Shown here: one piece after another, positions 37,966 to 58,670 of the stretch
How the letters are laid out: every line of letters begins with the position of its first letter
How positions within the stretch are numbered: position 1 is the stretch's first letter
Assembly: GCA_030248065.1 (NCBI GenBank)
Contig: JASAMV010000803.1
Span: 1-64,000, forward strand
Origin: Rhynchonema sp. JSB1_4
Taxonomy: Eukaryota; Nematoda; Chromadorea; Monhysterida; Xyalidae
Length of the DNA: 64,000 nucleotides
Reading direction: 5' to 3'
The notes under the pieces: model-generated
The model's database searches: none
What the model was told of the DNA's origin: nothing
Seen by the model: only the letters and a program-made list of their open reading frames with translations
Made by a program: the position numbers and the translations under genes

Positions 37966-38316
37966 GCATTTATAAAACACCCTTTTTTCGGACCGTAGGG
38001 GTACCTTGCAACCTTCCGGAGACTGGGTAGAGGGGGTACCTTGCAACCATCTGGATCCATAATCCCCCAAGGGCATCTTGCAACCTTGGGTCACCTTGCC
38101 TGCCACTACACTGATTCAAGAGAGTCATTTCTTGGGATGGAAACGTTGCCCTGTTTTTGCCCTTTTTGGCCTAAAAATGCCTATCTTAGGCAAGAACTGG
38201 GTTAAGTAGTGTGCCCGGAGGGGAAACTGGGTTAAGTAGTGTCCCAATGCACCCTGGCTGGCAGGGAAAATTAGTGTGCCCTAGCGGCCCCCTCCTCGCT
38301 GCCATGAGCTACACTG
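37573..38316. mobile_element. Non-autonomous hAT element, 744 bp, intact TSD
   Basis: Starts CAGTGCAGTTCC and ends GAGCTACACTG, with an exact 8-bp duplication ATCGAAAC on both sides (37565-37572 and 38317-38324). It is related to the element at 34596, with shared AGTTAGTGTACCT units, TTTTTGGCCTAAAAATG and G-rich tracts. It also carries multiple GTACCTTGCAACC units. No open frame for a transposase is present. Confidence 0.9.
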
Positions 38317-38555
38317 ATCGAAACTGGAGTTTTTGAATCAAATGATCAACAGCAGTGAAGCAGGGAGTTTGTTGATTTTGATGCAACGCAAGCCCTCGGC
38401 GAACACGGAATCAAGTCTAGTTGCATTTGATAGGTCTTCAACTTCAGATGGAGGTTTTCGTGGAAACTGGGTGGCGAATGAGGCTGGGTGGGGGCACACA
38501 GTGTACCATGTGGTCACCGTTTTGTTTGCAGCCATCGCCGCAGCACAACAACCTG

Positions 38556-41382
38556 ATGCATTTACATCACGCTCACAATGTGCCGAGCACATCAACTGCA
38601 CAGAATCAGTCACCAATGCGCACAGCCACCATGCAGCATCCCGGCTCAACTGTGCATGCTAGCACGTCACAACATCATGCCATCTCAGCGCAAGGTAAAT
38701 CAAGTCTACTTGTTTTCTGTATATTTTCTGAGGATTTATTGCGTGAGTTTCGCAGGAATGCGGTTGCCCGGCTCGTCCTGTTTTCACAGACAAGCTGTGC
38801 ACAGCAAGAGCAAAACCGTTTTTATAATACCCTGCATTTTTCCGGAGTTTGGAAAAAACCCGTTTTTTTTAAATTTCCGAGAAATCTTCCAAGGTCGCGA
38901 AATGATGTTGTCAAAAGCACTGTATATCGTTGCTAACTTGTTTGAAATGAGTACTTTTTTCTCTTTCAGACAAAATTTTCTCCAAAATAGGCGTTTTTGG
39001 ACCATGGATATCCTAATATCCTTAAGTACTGGTAAAATATTAGGGAAAAACGGTTTTTTCATAAATATATTTTCCGGGACAATACGCAAATGCATAAGAA
39101 ATCCCATTCGAGTGTGAAGATTTTTCCTAACGGCCACGTTGTCATCAGGAAACAAGTTCACGTGGTGATTTAATCAAACAATTTCTGGTGTTTGCGTATT
39201 GTTGTTGATTAAGGAATTTTCTAAAAAATTGCAGGTGCGATTCGTCGACAGGTGCCTTAGATGCGAATTACAAATCACAAGCGATTTTGACCGTGTGATG
39301 AGAGAAATACTGAAATTATTGTGTTTTTGCAGCGCGCAACAACAACAGCGTCGGAGTGTCATCGCCGGTGTCGCGTGCAATCGTCACCGACGACCAGCTG
39401 GTGCGACCATCTCGACTTGATCTCTTGCTATCATTACCACCGTGTGACAGGCATACTCAGGTTGGTGTGCCGTTCTAATAAACTCGCCACTAAATCTCAT
39501 GAAAACTGATTTGATGTCAGTCATTTTTTTAATTTGTAAGCTTGACCAACGGGAGCTTTTATCAAGCTCCAAGGTGCCTCTTGAGTTGGAATTTGCTCGC
39601 AATTAATCAAATCTCACTTCATGCCGATCAAACGGCCATCTCCAGTGCAACCAAAATGCATACAGACAGAATCGTACACAATAAAATAAAAAGCATGGGT
39701 AAAATGAGATAAAGATTCCTTAGTTAGTTTATAGCGTCGACACCCACTCAATAATACATAAATATGAAGATTAAGTGAAAGAAGCATAATTACAAGACCG
39801 GGTGTGGAGTTTACGGGCATGAAAATAAATACAAAACAGGGTGTGCAAGTTACGGGAATGAAAAATAAATACAAAACCAAGACAGGAAAGGGTGAGAAGG
39901 TGGACGAAATCACGGACAGACAGACACAGACAACATGCAATCAGAAATTAAATGTACGCAGGCAGAGCCACAACAATGTACAACGGTGCAATACCGGACG
40001 GCGCGGAATACTGTGACATAAAATCCGAAAGCAATCTGTTAGATCGTCCATCTTTGTGTCCGTAGCGCATCTTTTTCCGCGGTGGCCAGCCGCTCAGGAG
40101 GACCATCGCCCCTTCCCACATTGTCCTTGCAGGCCAGTAGTCGAATGTGGTGCCACTCGGGGCTCCGGCTTGCGCATGGTTCCATTAATCGGAAAGTTTT
40201 CGGCGATTCCTTCCTTTTCTCAATCTTCTCGCAGGAGGCTCACTCTTGGAATCCGGACGATCGATCGCTCAATATTTTCGTCAAGGACGACGACAAGCTC
40301 ACCTTCCATCGACATCCGGTCGCCCAGTCCACCGACTGCATACGGGGCAGAGTCGGATATGCCAGAGGCTTCCATGTTTGGCAGGTGCGTGCTGCGTTTT
40401 GATGGACGTGGGTGTAGCGCTAAAATTCTGATCGTGGGATCATTAAGACTATTTGAATGTACTTTCGACGAAATGTTTAAAATTGGAGTCTTGAATCTTA
40501 CAAACCGTATCCAAGCGGTCACCATGTTTGAAAACGTCGTGGTGATCAACCAGTAGATAAGAGCAACAAAGTGATCGATTGATCAATTGTGTGATCATTT
40601 GTTGATGGATTTGCAGTTGACCTGGTCAACACGTCAACGCGGCACACATCCAGTCGTGGGCGTGGGCACGGTTGACGCGCCATTGCACCACGTCGGCTAC
40701 ACGTCGTTGGTCGGCAGCACCACTGACTCGTGGGGTTGGGATCTGTTGCGCAACAAACTCTACCACGACACGAAGAACAACAGCGACACGCATATGTATC
40801 CGGCGTTCATGCAGTCCGACACTAACTTTGTTGTGCCCGACTCATTCCTTGTGGTTGGTGTTGTTAGATCTTTCCTTATTTCGTTTTTGTTGAGTATTTG
40901 CGCACCAGAAACTTGAGAAAATATCAAAAGCTGGGTTTCAGCACAAAATTGTCACGGGGCTAAGAAATTCTTTTCAACCCTTGTTGATCTTTTCAACTAA
41001 CTATTGTACCAATATTTCAACATTCTACTTCTCCCACCAGGTGCTTGACATGGACGAAGGCACGTTATCGTTCATGGCCGATGGTCAATACCTGGGTGTG
41101 GCATTCAGAGGATTGAAGGGCAAGAAGGTGTACCCGATTGTGTCGGCCGTCTGGGGCCATTGCGAGATCACAATGAGATACATCGGTGGATTGGATCGTG
41201 AGTTATTTATTTTGTATTAAATTCTGCAACGTTGCTAAAGTCTGATTACTTCAGCCGAACCTCAGCCATTGATGGACATCTGCCGAAAATGCATCCGCAA
41301 ACAAATGGGCAAGACCAGACTGGATCGGTACGAGGAGCTCAATCTGCCGCCGCTACTCAAAGACTACCTGCTCTATCGGTAA
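38556..41382 (+). CDS. SPRY domain SOCS box protein (SPSB/gustavus type)
   Basis: SPSB proteins are substrate receptors of Cullin-RING E3 ligases: the SPRY domain binds a short peptide in targets (Vasa in flies, iNOS and Par-4 in mammals) and the SOCS box recruits Elongin B/C and Cullin. Exons 38556-38694, 39333-39460, 40235-40384, 40617-40853, 41041-41197 and 41255-41382 give 312 residues with consistent phases. The N-terminal 60 residues are His/Ser/Thr/Gln-rich and unconserved. Family landmarks are [80 protein letters not shown] and [16 protein letters not shown]. The SOCS box is [12 protein letters not shown] ... [12 protein letters not shown]. The start is uncertain: the frame is open back to an acceptor-like site at 38531, so an upstream exon is possible. 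Confidence 0.95.
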
Positions 41383-41433
41383 TGCTCTGTCTGTCCATTT
41401 CTTGTTGTTATCAGAACACATTCTTCTAGTAAT

Positions 41434-41684
41434 CAGAGGTTGCGCAATCGGGCCGGCCCGAGCTCGGGTCGGGCCGCGATTTTGGGCTTTTGGTTCGGGC
41501 CGTGACAGACTCGGCAAGTAAGTGATCAGTACTTGTCTGTCTGACATCGAGAGCAGAGATTTTTTCACCAAAAGTAGGTTCAAGAAATCGCTAAAATTAT
41601 GACAGAAATCGGGTAAAAATCTGACCAAAAAACTCGGCCCGGGCCGGACATTTGGGGGATCGGGCCGGGCCTCTGCGACCTCTG
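41434..41684. mobile_element. hAT element in the 3' flank of the SPSB gene
   Basis: Starts CAGAGGTTGCG and ends CGACCTCTG, with flanking 8-mers CTAGTAAT and TTAGTAAT that differ at one base. It is 251 bp, with GGGCCGGCCCG near one end and CGGGCCGGGCC near the other, as in the element at 35075. It begins 52 bases after the SPSB stop codon, so it is probably transcribed in that gene's 3' untranslated region. Confidence 0.85.
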
Positions 41685-43163
41685 TTAGTAATTTATTCTA
41701 CGATTGAATAAAGGGATTGTGGCACCTTTGTTAATCCATTTCATAATCAACTGGCTGCAATGCAAGCCCCTGTTCAATCGCATTATCTCACTTTGTTTTA
41801 CGTTGTGTTCGGGATTATGTGTTACAAATGTAATCACAGTCAAAATTAGTCATTTGGTCGCCACACTTTTTTGAGTTATATCGACTTTAGTGGATAATGC
41901 GGGACTTGTTTATGAACAATTTGGTTGGTTTCTTCCTTGTCTTGTGTTCATTTATTTGATCGTTATAGTGTCGTTGTTTTTGTTCTCTTTTCATCTATTC
42001 GATTACATTTGTTCTCATCAAGTCTGATTTTTGTTGCTGCACAGATAACGATTTCGCTAAAAACTTTCGTCGTCACTTCAATGTTGATCTATTTTGTTCA
42101 CAGTTTTGGAGATATTATCGCGATTACTCTTCTCAGCCTTTCTGCTAGTTGCCAACTGTTGCTTTCGACAAGTCTGCGCTGTATAACTGAAATTTGTTCC
42201 TCTTTGTTAGGCCTTTATGAACAGCTTTCGCGGTTCTATGGCGCAGGTGATGCACTTTTGTGTTCCAAGACTATTCATTCTGGTCGCACACACTATTCAC
42301 AAAACTATTCATGCGTTTAGTGGACTACAGCACTGTTGATCCTTCTGTACCTAGTGTCGTTGTATTGTGTCGTTTGTACAACTGTATTTTCAGTCATTTT
42401 TAATGCTGTTAAAAACTGCAATTCAACCCAGCAAAGCCAAGCGTGGCAGTTTTAAGCCGAATCCTCGCGCTTTAACCTCGTCAAACTGAACCGAATTATC
42501 TACAGCCGTCCAATCTGTGTTTTGCGCTATCGCGTCAAACTTTCTTTTTTCGATTTTGCGACTTTCTCTTCTTTTTATTCTTCAAGTTTTTGCAAGTTTT
42601 TATAATTCATTCATTTTCATCGTTGTGAACAAACCTGCAGTTGTTTGTAAGATATGATGATTTGTAAACTCGATCCATTTGCTACGTTGATCGCCTAATT
42701 GCGCTGATGCTCAGAATTTTAGGATACAACGCGTCCATGTATTACTGTATTATGATTTTTGTTTCTTTCTGAGAAATCAATAATAATTATTTCTGTGTGT
42801 TTTATGTATGTTGTAAACTCATTGCTGGGTTCGTAATAATCTCGCGATATACATATACTGCTGCTGCAACACATTGCAACGAAGATAAATGATTTCGGAC
42901 ATGTATTACATCTGTTTCGCAATTGATTTTCAAAAGTTATTGTGTTCTTGCTATATGCGCTGATGCTGGAAACTAGTGATCAATCTTGCTTTCTTTTTAT
43001 TATTTCAATTTTGTGTTACATATACATATGTATATCAATACTAGGTTTCGTGAATAAATTTTTGGGGACTATGGAAGCTGGGGGTTGGTGGGTTTAAAGC
43101 TTGAGAAATACACGAAATGTATGAAAACATGACATGATCCACATCGCGATGCGTTTCCATGGG
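41685..43163. other. T-rich intergenic and 3' UTR sequence
   Basis: Follows the SPSB gene (+) and precedes the 3' end of the MPPED gene (-), so it holds convergent 3' ends. Strongly T-rich on the plus strand around 41900-42650. An AATAAA lies at 41706-41711 and another at 43054-43059. No coding exon is seen. Confidence 0.4.
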
Positions 43164-46100
43164 TCATCCTTCACTTTTGCGATCGGCCCCGATAACGATG
43201 TCGAAGATGACCGGCTCATGTACGATCTTCACCTTTTCATCACACATTGCACAGTTGATGAATTTGGTGTAACCATCACTTGTGCAGCCGTAACCTGCAT
43301 TAGGAGAGTATACATTGGTCATGGGCATGGCACAGGCAGTGGACATGGTCAGTACTGCACCACTGGCCAACAACGTCTGAGACTGAGTAAACAGTATGGT
43401 GTTATATAACGTTATCTTGCGCAGGACCTTTTAGAATCCCAGATGTGTTATTCAAAAGAGCGCATGGGCATGATATCAGCAATTGTCAAGCAATGTGTAT
43501 AACAATAGTTGGCGCATCTTTTGCGTTCCGCGCGGTTGACTCAATCAAAGACTGGTTTTGCATTGCCGTGTGTTCTTGAGCGAATGTCGTACAATTATTA
43601 TGCTCTTTTTCGGCAACTTTCTTCTTCGTGCAGATAAATATATGAAAAAATACGCACACGATTCATAAATTTGTCACACCAGTGCGGGGCGCAGAATTTT
43701 CATTCTTGCAGAGTATACATCGTGTGTATGTTATGACGAAGACGATTCTTACATTTTTACCTACAGTAAATGAAATGCACATGTGTGCGCAGTGTCTTTG
43801 TCTTGGAGCAAGAGCATCCAAAAAATTCCCATCTGTCGGCAAAACGGGGGACGAGCGATATTTTGCAACATGACGATATTTTCTTTAGATATTTGTGCAC
43901 ACATTCATAAGACAAGATTGTCATCCCCCATTACGATTCCTTCATGCACATGTCCATAAACGTGGTATTTCGGTCGAATGCGCTTGACAACAGAGTTTAG
44001 CAGCTCAACACAGCCGACACGTGAGCCGATCTTGCAGATATCGCCGTGACCTAAGTGCGATGAAACATCGTTTTTTACCCTTTTACACAGGCAGGGATAC
44101 GCAATTGCCGGTTACTCTCGTTTTATAGGTTTTAAGCGGCAAACATTCGGTCATCACGAATGCACGGTGTCACCCACACTCACCAAGTGGTGGTGTGTGC
44201 GTGATCAAAACATCGACATTCGCTGGGATCATATTCCATTTGTCGAGCAGTGGCTTGCCACGCTCCATATTGAATGCCCAATTGTCGTACTTGGGCAACC
44301 TGTAAGCTAGGGCGGGGTTCAATGAAAATATTTCCAATCAATGCACGTTTCACAACACGGAGATCTGTCCGGTCTCGGTTTGTCACGTTATACGATGTGC
44401 AGCATGTTTTTGGTTGCGGTTTCGACCTGCTCTCGCAGACGGGCGGTGCACCAAGTTATCGTCCGTGCTAATGCATCAGATGGCCACGTGACTGTTTGCG
44501 CTGTAAAGATATGCCCTTTCGAGATTTCTTAATTTTGACCAGCGTTCTGACGTGTCGGACAAATTAGTGGCCTCAGTGACTCTCGGGTAAATGCAAATAG
44601 TCACGTGAACAAGGCAATGTAGGACGGGTTCGACCGATCACCGTGTTTGATGCCGTTCCTAGCATCGCAACCGCACGCACCAAGGTGTACCGTATATGGA
44701 CAACCCGAACACGTCGGTGCCCGAGTCTTCCAAATACGTGCAATTAGTGATCAGGTCCCTGGCCGTCTGTATGCGATGTGCGGACAGCGATGCCATCATG
44801 GCACGACGAATGCCCGCTTCGCCTGCGATCTCCTCGTTGCCTGAAACATCAACGGGAATGATTTGTCGAAAGCACAACTTGTACGATGACTACGTCAAAA
44901 AGTGAGTTTGTCCATTTCGCAATGTCTTCAAATAGTAGCGGTGAACCAGGGCATCGTCAGTGCGCATGCAGATGTGGCTACGTAATCACCCAAATACATG
45001 TGAGATGTGCGAGCAGTTGGAATACCAAACGTAAAAAAGCAAGAATTCAAAAACATTTGATAGTCAACCAACGCACGTGTAAATTCCCCTTTGATAAAGC
45101 TCAAATCGAGTGACAGCTCGTGATTGCCTCCTACCAGAATCTTATGTTTGTACGGCAGTTGGCCTGCAAAAGTAGCCAACAATTGGCTTTCACACGTGAT
45201 CTTAACAAAGTATATTGAATGGAGATTAGAATCAGATGTCTCCAACCGGCAAACGTGTCAAAAGCTCGTATTTCATCTGGTAGTCCACAATTGGTGAAAT
45301 CGCCAGCCACAAGCAGCACATCGCCGGGAGGTAGTGCCTCCATCAGTTGAGCATTCTAAAAAAGATTGGCGAGCTTTTACGACACGAAAGATTTGGTTTC
45401 GGTGCTTGTACATGCATAGTTCTTAACTGAAAAGTTAAAAATTATTAGCCGGTATAGGATCAAACTTATGGTACATACATAGGTATGTACGGCCCGGACT
45501 TGAGAACATTTCGCGACTTCCTAATGTCACTGTGCGTTTGGTCAGCGTAAAAGTTGATCCCGGGCAGCTAATGACCAACGTTATGCTGATGGCCGAAGTC
45601 AGTGGCATACTATATGTGGTCTGGTGAATCTCGAAACAAAAAGTCATGTCGAGGTCAGGGTAGATGGGTGGTGAGACCTCAAATTTAATAAATTGTCAAC
45701 TGCATCATTCCGATGTGCCCCACCTGTTGTCCATGAGTGCACGCAATGCTCACAAATCGTACCGCATCATCACGGACGGGTGTGTCGAGCTTCATCGGTC
45801 TGACCAATTTCACCGTTCGTCGTGGTTTGAGCATTTCCCACGCAATCGTTGGGTCGTCGGTGTAGGGGTGCACCTGCAGTGGATTGGTTGAAAAAATGAA
45901 ACTTGGGTTCACTTCATGATTCATTCGATTGTTGCTTAGTATAGCTATATCTTTCTGGAGAACTTTCACTCTGGTCGAAACCACTGGCACCAGCACGTCA
46001 CGAAGTACGGCAACTCACAGAAAGGTCAGGTGGCCAACACGTCTCGGATCCGGTCCAATCGGATCCTCAAGTTTGGTATTCAATGTTGGCTGGCATCCAC

Positions 46101-46412
46101 TATCGTGGACCACCAGTAAATGTGCTTTTGCAAAATTTTCAGTTTGGTATGTGACTCATTGCGCTTGTAGAAGACTGGCAGCGCTAACAGAACCAGACAC
46201 AAGCACAATGATTACCGCATAGCGCGCTGTTCGAATGGCGCATCAGGACATCATCAGTACAAAGCCAAAATCGCGCTTAATGTTCATTGAATGCACACGT
46301 GGGCGCAACCAACCTTTACAATCACATTTTGGGATTTCTTTCGTTGTTGTTGCTGCCCATTTTCGCTGATCGGTGGTTCGGGACTGCGAGGCGGCGATGT
46401 TGGTGGCACCAT
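43164..46412 (-). CDS. MPPED1/2-like metallophosphoesterase
   Basis: A calcineurin-like phosphodiesterase of the MPPED1/MPPED2 (239FB) family. Exons in transcript order: 46412-46314, 45873-45724, 45355-45247, 45163-45077, 44840-44681, 44299-44184, 44050 to about 43940, and 43294-43164; about 320 residues. Landmarks are VRFVSIACTHG, LLVAGDFTNCGLPDE, KILVGGNHELSLD, YLEDSGTDVFGLSIYGTPW, KWNMIPANVDVLITHTPP, GHGDICKIGSRVGCVELLN and YHVYGHVHEG, ending DGYTKFINCA ... EPVIFDI. Metal ligands D (GDF), N (GNHE), H (ITH) and both H of GHVH are present, but the first Asp of the D-x-H motif is Cys (ACTHG instead of SDTH). The junction before the last exon has no canonical donor in the frame homology requires. 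The N-terminal start is tentative; another ATG lies at 46478. Confidence 0.92.
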
Positions 46413-47902
46413 GCAGCTGGTCTTGCGACTGTTTGCTGCTTGAACCTGCACAGCACATAAAAGTGATGATGTGACCAACAGGTATTGTAAAAGTGTACCT
46501 TGTTTATAGTGACCCTATAAGTGAAATCTAATGACCGACAAGTGTCACAAAAATTGTAAAGTTCCGGATTACCATTCTGCAGTTATATGTGACCAAAGGC
46601 TTGTGAAGAGCGTAAAGAGGGCGCACTGCATATCACCTGTTCACGTTGTCGTATTATTGGGCAACAGCCGCCCATTATTTGCCTTAATGTACTTTCAAAT
46701 TCAGGTCACAAGTATGTTCTGATTCATTTACGATACACACAAACACAAACAACACCCACAGCATCAGGATCAGGTGACACCCTGGGAGCGCGACAGCTTG
46801 ACTTGCGTGTGTTGTCCGCCGGCGGCGCGAGCAGGTCGTTGGAGCTCGCACTTTTCTTCGACATCATTTGTTTCAGTTTGTCCATCCTTAACGATCAACG
46901 ATTAATCTTGGTACTGAAATTGAGTCTAAACAATTTCCTATATTTGTTTAGCTGCCACCAAACACGGAATCTCTCAATTTTGGTTGCAGTACCGCCTGAT
47001 CACACCCACCAAGTGTGTGGTCTTATTTGTGGCCGGGAACAGGTGGGTCGTCAAAAATGAAATATTGTCGTGAACACGTGGACCAGACGAGGGTTCAGCC
47101 AAGGAAAAATGAATTCCAGTGTGGTATGTACACCCGGAACACGAGCCAGCTGCAAAAAAGAAAGTGCAACAAAAGAAGACCTACAGTGAGCATCAAAAAA
47201 ATGTTGAAAAAACTGGCACCATGCCGTGCATCTTGGTGATTTTGATTGACGTTCAGCTCGCTGGATGACGCACTCAAAAAATGCAGCCGACTATCAATGG
47301 TTCCTTATCTTTGGGTGTATTTTCTGTGAAGTGTGCATTTCATTTTGTACCCAGTAAGCCACTCTCTCAACGCACACATGTAACCTTTGCACGAAAACAT
47401 CAAACCATATATCATAGTACTTTGATGTCAGTGATTACATATTACACCAATTGTTGCGCGCGTGTCACAGATGTGTAAGCCTCTCAACTTATGGCCGCAC
47501 TTCGAACCTGGCATACTTGGTTTTTATGTGCTGTCGGCGCGTCAAGCCAGAGACGGATCAGCTGCCTTTGGTTGGCAGACAAATGTGACAAGGACCTTTG
47601 ACGTAATAAGCAGGTTACACTTTTCAACTTGAAACCAGGGGTACAAATTGATGTGAGACTCTGGGTACGTTTATTACACACGCAAAAACAACCAGGGCAA
47701 CATGAACGAACATGAGTGATCGGCATTCTAATTATGAGCATAAATAATGATGCATCAACACAAAAACATTGTGGAGTGGATTATAAAACGACTGCACTCG
47801 AACATTTAGCTTAATAGCAGCAAATGTAGGTAAATTACATCCATGGTTAAAATATAAAATGCCTGGGTAATCACCGGCGGAACGATGTCTAAAAGCTCAT
47901 AG
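46413..47902. other. Intergenic stretch, nothing recognised
   Basis: Lies between the 5' end of the MPPED gene and the 3' end of OPA1, both on the minus strand. It contains short open frames with no splice support. One minus-strand frame near 47100-47277 encodes a hydrophobic segment (IFLMLTVGLLLLHFLF), but nothing around it supports a gene. Confidence 0.4.
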
Positions 47903-56302
<8,400 letters not shown>

Positions 56303-57127
56303 GCTGCTATAGCTGTCGTTCTCACACAATTTGAACAACGGAGATGGCTGATTATCTGTGATCACCTTTTGATAAATCGGTCCCGACACCGATCAGAAGC
56401 TGTTAAGCAACCTTGCCCGGGCAACAAACAAGCGCTGCGACAGGCAGAATTCATGAAAGCGATGTGGAGTTGTTTTATTCCAGAACGCAAAAAATACAGC
56501 AACAACAACAGCCGACATATGAAATAGCGACAAGAGAATTGAAGTGAGACAAGAACATTACATATTAAAGGTAACCCACGGCAGCTTGTGACTTTGACTT
56601 TCCGTAACACTGAGGTCGATATCAAACTTGATGATCGGACGTGACTTGCCTTGGTAGCGCGTGATTATTGCATTAAGGATATTAAGAAACTATCTGAAAC
56701 CACTAATTTCGTCCAGCTCATTAGTTACTCATGTTAGGTCGGGGAACATCTTTTGCGCTGCATGCATTTGGTGGCATCACTAAATTTCTTAATATCCTAA
56801 ATTCAAAAAAGTTTTGTGACCAAGGCAGATCACAAGTCATACGATCACCAAGTTTGATATCGCTCTGAAACATTTTTCATGCAAATCATGCAAACGGCTC
56901 GCATGATCCAGGTAGATGAAAGTCGCAAGCTGCCGCAGATTGCCTGCGCATTCGTAGTCGATACATTTCAAATAAATCAGGCCAAGAAGACAATGGAATG
57001 AAATGTGCAGTCAGTGAACGTTAGAGTTTGACATGTGCGATTTGCGCATCATCATGTTACAGCCGACTGACCGAAACCGACATACGAAACACAAATCAAC
57101 AATAAAGTGATGTCAACAATAAATCAA
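56303..57127. other. Intergenic, OPA1 upstream and SAP18 downstream
   Basis: No coding exon is recognised. The OPA1 promoter and 5' UTR should be here. The SAP18 3' UTR occupies the right-hand part; on the minus strand the stop at 57128 is followed by repeated AATAAA-like TTTATTG motifs near 57100-57120. Confidence 0.4.
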
Positions 57128-57628
57128 TCAATATCTGCGCGGTCCCCGACCACCCATCATCATTTGTCCGCCCCGTCCGCGGCCGGCCGGTGACACGGCC
57201 ACATCGATGAAGTCACCGATGACGAACTTGCACATTTGCAACGTTTTGTGATCGTCAACGCCGCGCTGGCCACTCACCGTCACGCCTGCGGACAAATAAA
57301 AGCTTGAATGAACCGACGACAAACTCTGAAGATCATGGTACACACACCAATATCGCGCATTTCGTAGCCACCGAATGATCGTGGCCCGCCGCCGCCGTAA
57401 TCGTGTTGATCGGCCGGTCGCACTGAAACAACGCCGCATTCACATGAGCATCACTTTTACGAGCTTTGGCAGAGCGAAGCACACTGGACCGAACAAGCGT
57501 GGCATCAGAAGCACAAGTTATAGGAAACTGACTGACCAATCGCAAACTGAAATTCGGTGCCGGGACGCCTGGCTTCACTGTTGACTTCTTTGATCAAGCC
57601 CATCAGTTCGCGCAGAGAACAATCCATC
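57128..57628 (-). CDS. SAP18: SAP18, Sin3-associated polypeptide p18 (N-terminus not found)
   Basis: SAP18 has a ubiquitin-like fold, belongs to the ASAP/PSAP splicing-regulation complexes and was first found with the Sin3-HDAC corepressor. Exons 57628-57537, 57422-57348 and 57285-57128 join in phase. They match human SAP18 from its residue W-M-D onward: MDCSLRELMGLIKEVNSEAR (human ATLKELTSLVKEVYPEAR), GTEFQFAIV, then SGQRGVDDHKTLQMCKFVIG (human SGRKGTDDSMTLQSQKFQIG) and DFIDVAVSP. The C-terminal tail is a Gly/Arg/Met-rich RGG-like stretch, and an extra Gly-rich insert (YGGGGPRSFGG) sits in exon 2. About 45 N-terminal residues (the LLRVF ... RMDEF part) should precede 57628, but I could not locate them between there and 59100. 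Confidence 0.92.
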
Positions 57629-57659
57629 CTGAGACAACGAAGAAAGTAACGGAGAGTGA

Positions 57660-58553
57660 CGATTAATCACCCCTCGGGGATTATTAGGGTTTTGAGATTC
57701 TAAAATAAAAAATTATCCCAAATAATTTACCAGGCGGATTCTTCGGAAGTTTTTCGAATAAACCACCCAATGGGGGATTATTCTAAAACACTGATGCAGA
57801 ATTAACCAATGGTTGGTTACCATAATGAACGATAGATGTCAGATATTGCCAAGAAAGATGCAAGTATCCGGCATAATTTATTTTTGCTTAAATTTTACAT
57901 TATTTCCTTTGTTTCTCGCCGTGCCACTAGTCGTGACACAAAGACGAAAGCTGAAACAAGGTAACAGCACTATTCCTTCGAGTGTTGACAACTGAAAACA
58001 GTTTATCCCAAAAACCCAAATGGTGGATTGTTCAAAAATTTTCGGAATAATCACCCGTTGGAGGGTCATTTGGTGGGATTAATCGGCGTTCTCCGTTCGT
58101 ACGATACGTTGATGATAACGGCTTATTTGACCGCAACAAATTAATGTCAAAGACAATGCCACCAAATCGACAACCGTCAGAATTTTTTAAGCTTCTTTTT
58201 CAAAATTTCCCAAGTGCAATTTGCACTCAAGACGCAAATTTGCTCCAGTAATTTCTTGGAGCTAATTGCACCCAAACAGGCTGCATTGCTCGTTGGGTTT
58301 TTCTTCTTTAGTGTTGGTTGGGAATAGAATTTTTGTCTTTTTCAGACCTGTCCATGAAGATCAAGACCCAGAGCAGTTGACAGACTGCAGTTTTCAACTT
58401 ACAATTAGCGAAGCACGCACGCAATCAAGAAATTGTACACTCGTGCACATTATCGTAGAAAAGCGTACGTTGCTACGCTTATCCTGGTTATTTTATTCAT
58501 TTGCACGTCAATATTTGTCTTCTCGATAGTGTTTCCCGGATCCAGGGCGGACT
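57660..58553. other. Non-coding stretch with a decayed inverted repeat
   Basis: Phrases such as GGGGATTATT, AATAATCACCC and TTTATCCCAAAAACCC recur in both orientations around 57670-57790 and 58000-58090, suggesting an old inverted-repeat element. The missing SAP18 N-terminal exon was sought here without success. Confidence 0.35.
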
Positions 58554-58670
58554 TAGGTTGAATCCGGAAATCGGAATCCGGTAATATTTCCGAAGTCCGG
58601 AAATGATTTGTATTTTTGTATGCAAACTATTACCGGTTTCCGGATTCCGGATTTAACCTAAGTTCGCCCT
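58554..58670. mobile_element. 117-bp MITE-like inverted repeat
   Basis: Left end AGGGCGGACTTAGGTTGAAT and right end TTTAACCTAAGTTCGCCCT are inverted repeats extending about 40 bp inward through TCCGGAAT-type units (CCGGAATCCGG and complement). No coding capacity. Confidence 0.75.

Noticed and set aside
41925..42320. Open frame of 131 codons with many hydrophobic residues
   Set aside because: Arises from T-rich 3' flanking sequence of the SPSB gene; the hydrophobicity is a codon-composition artefact.
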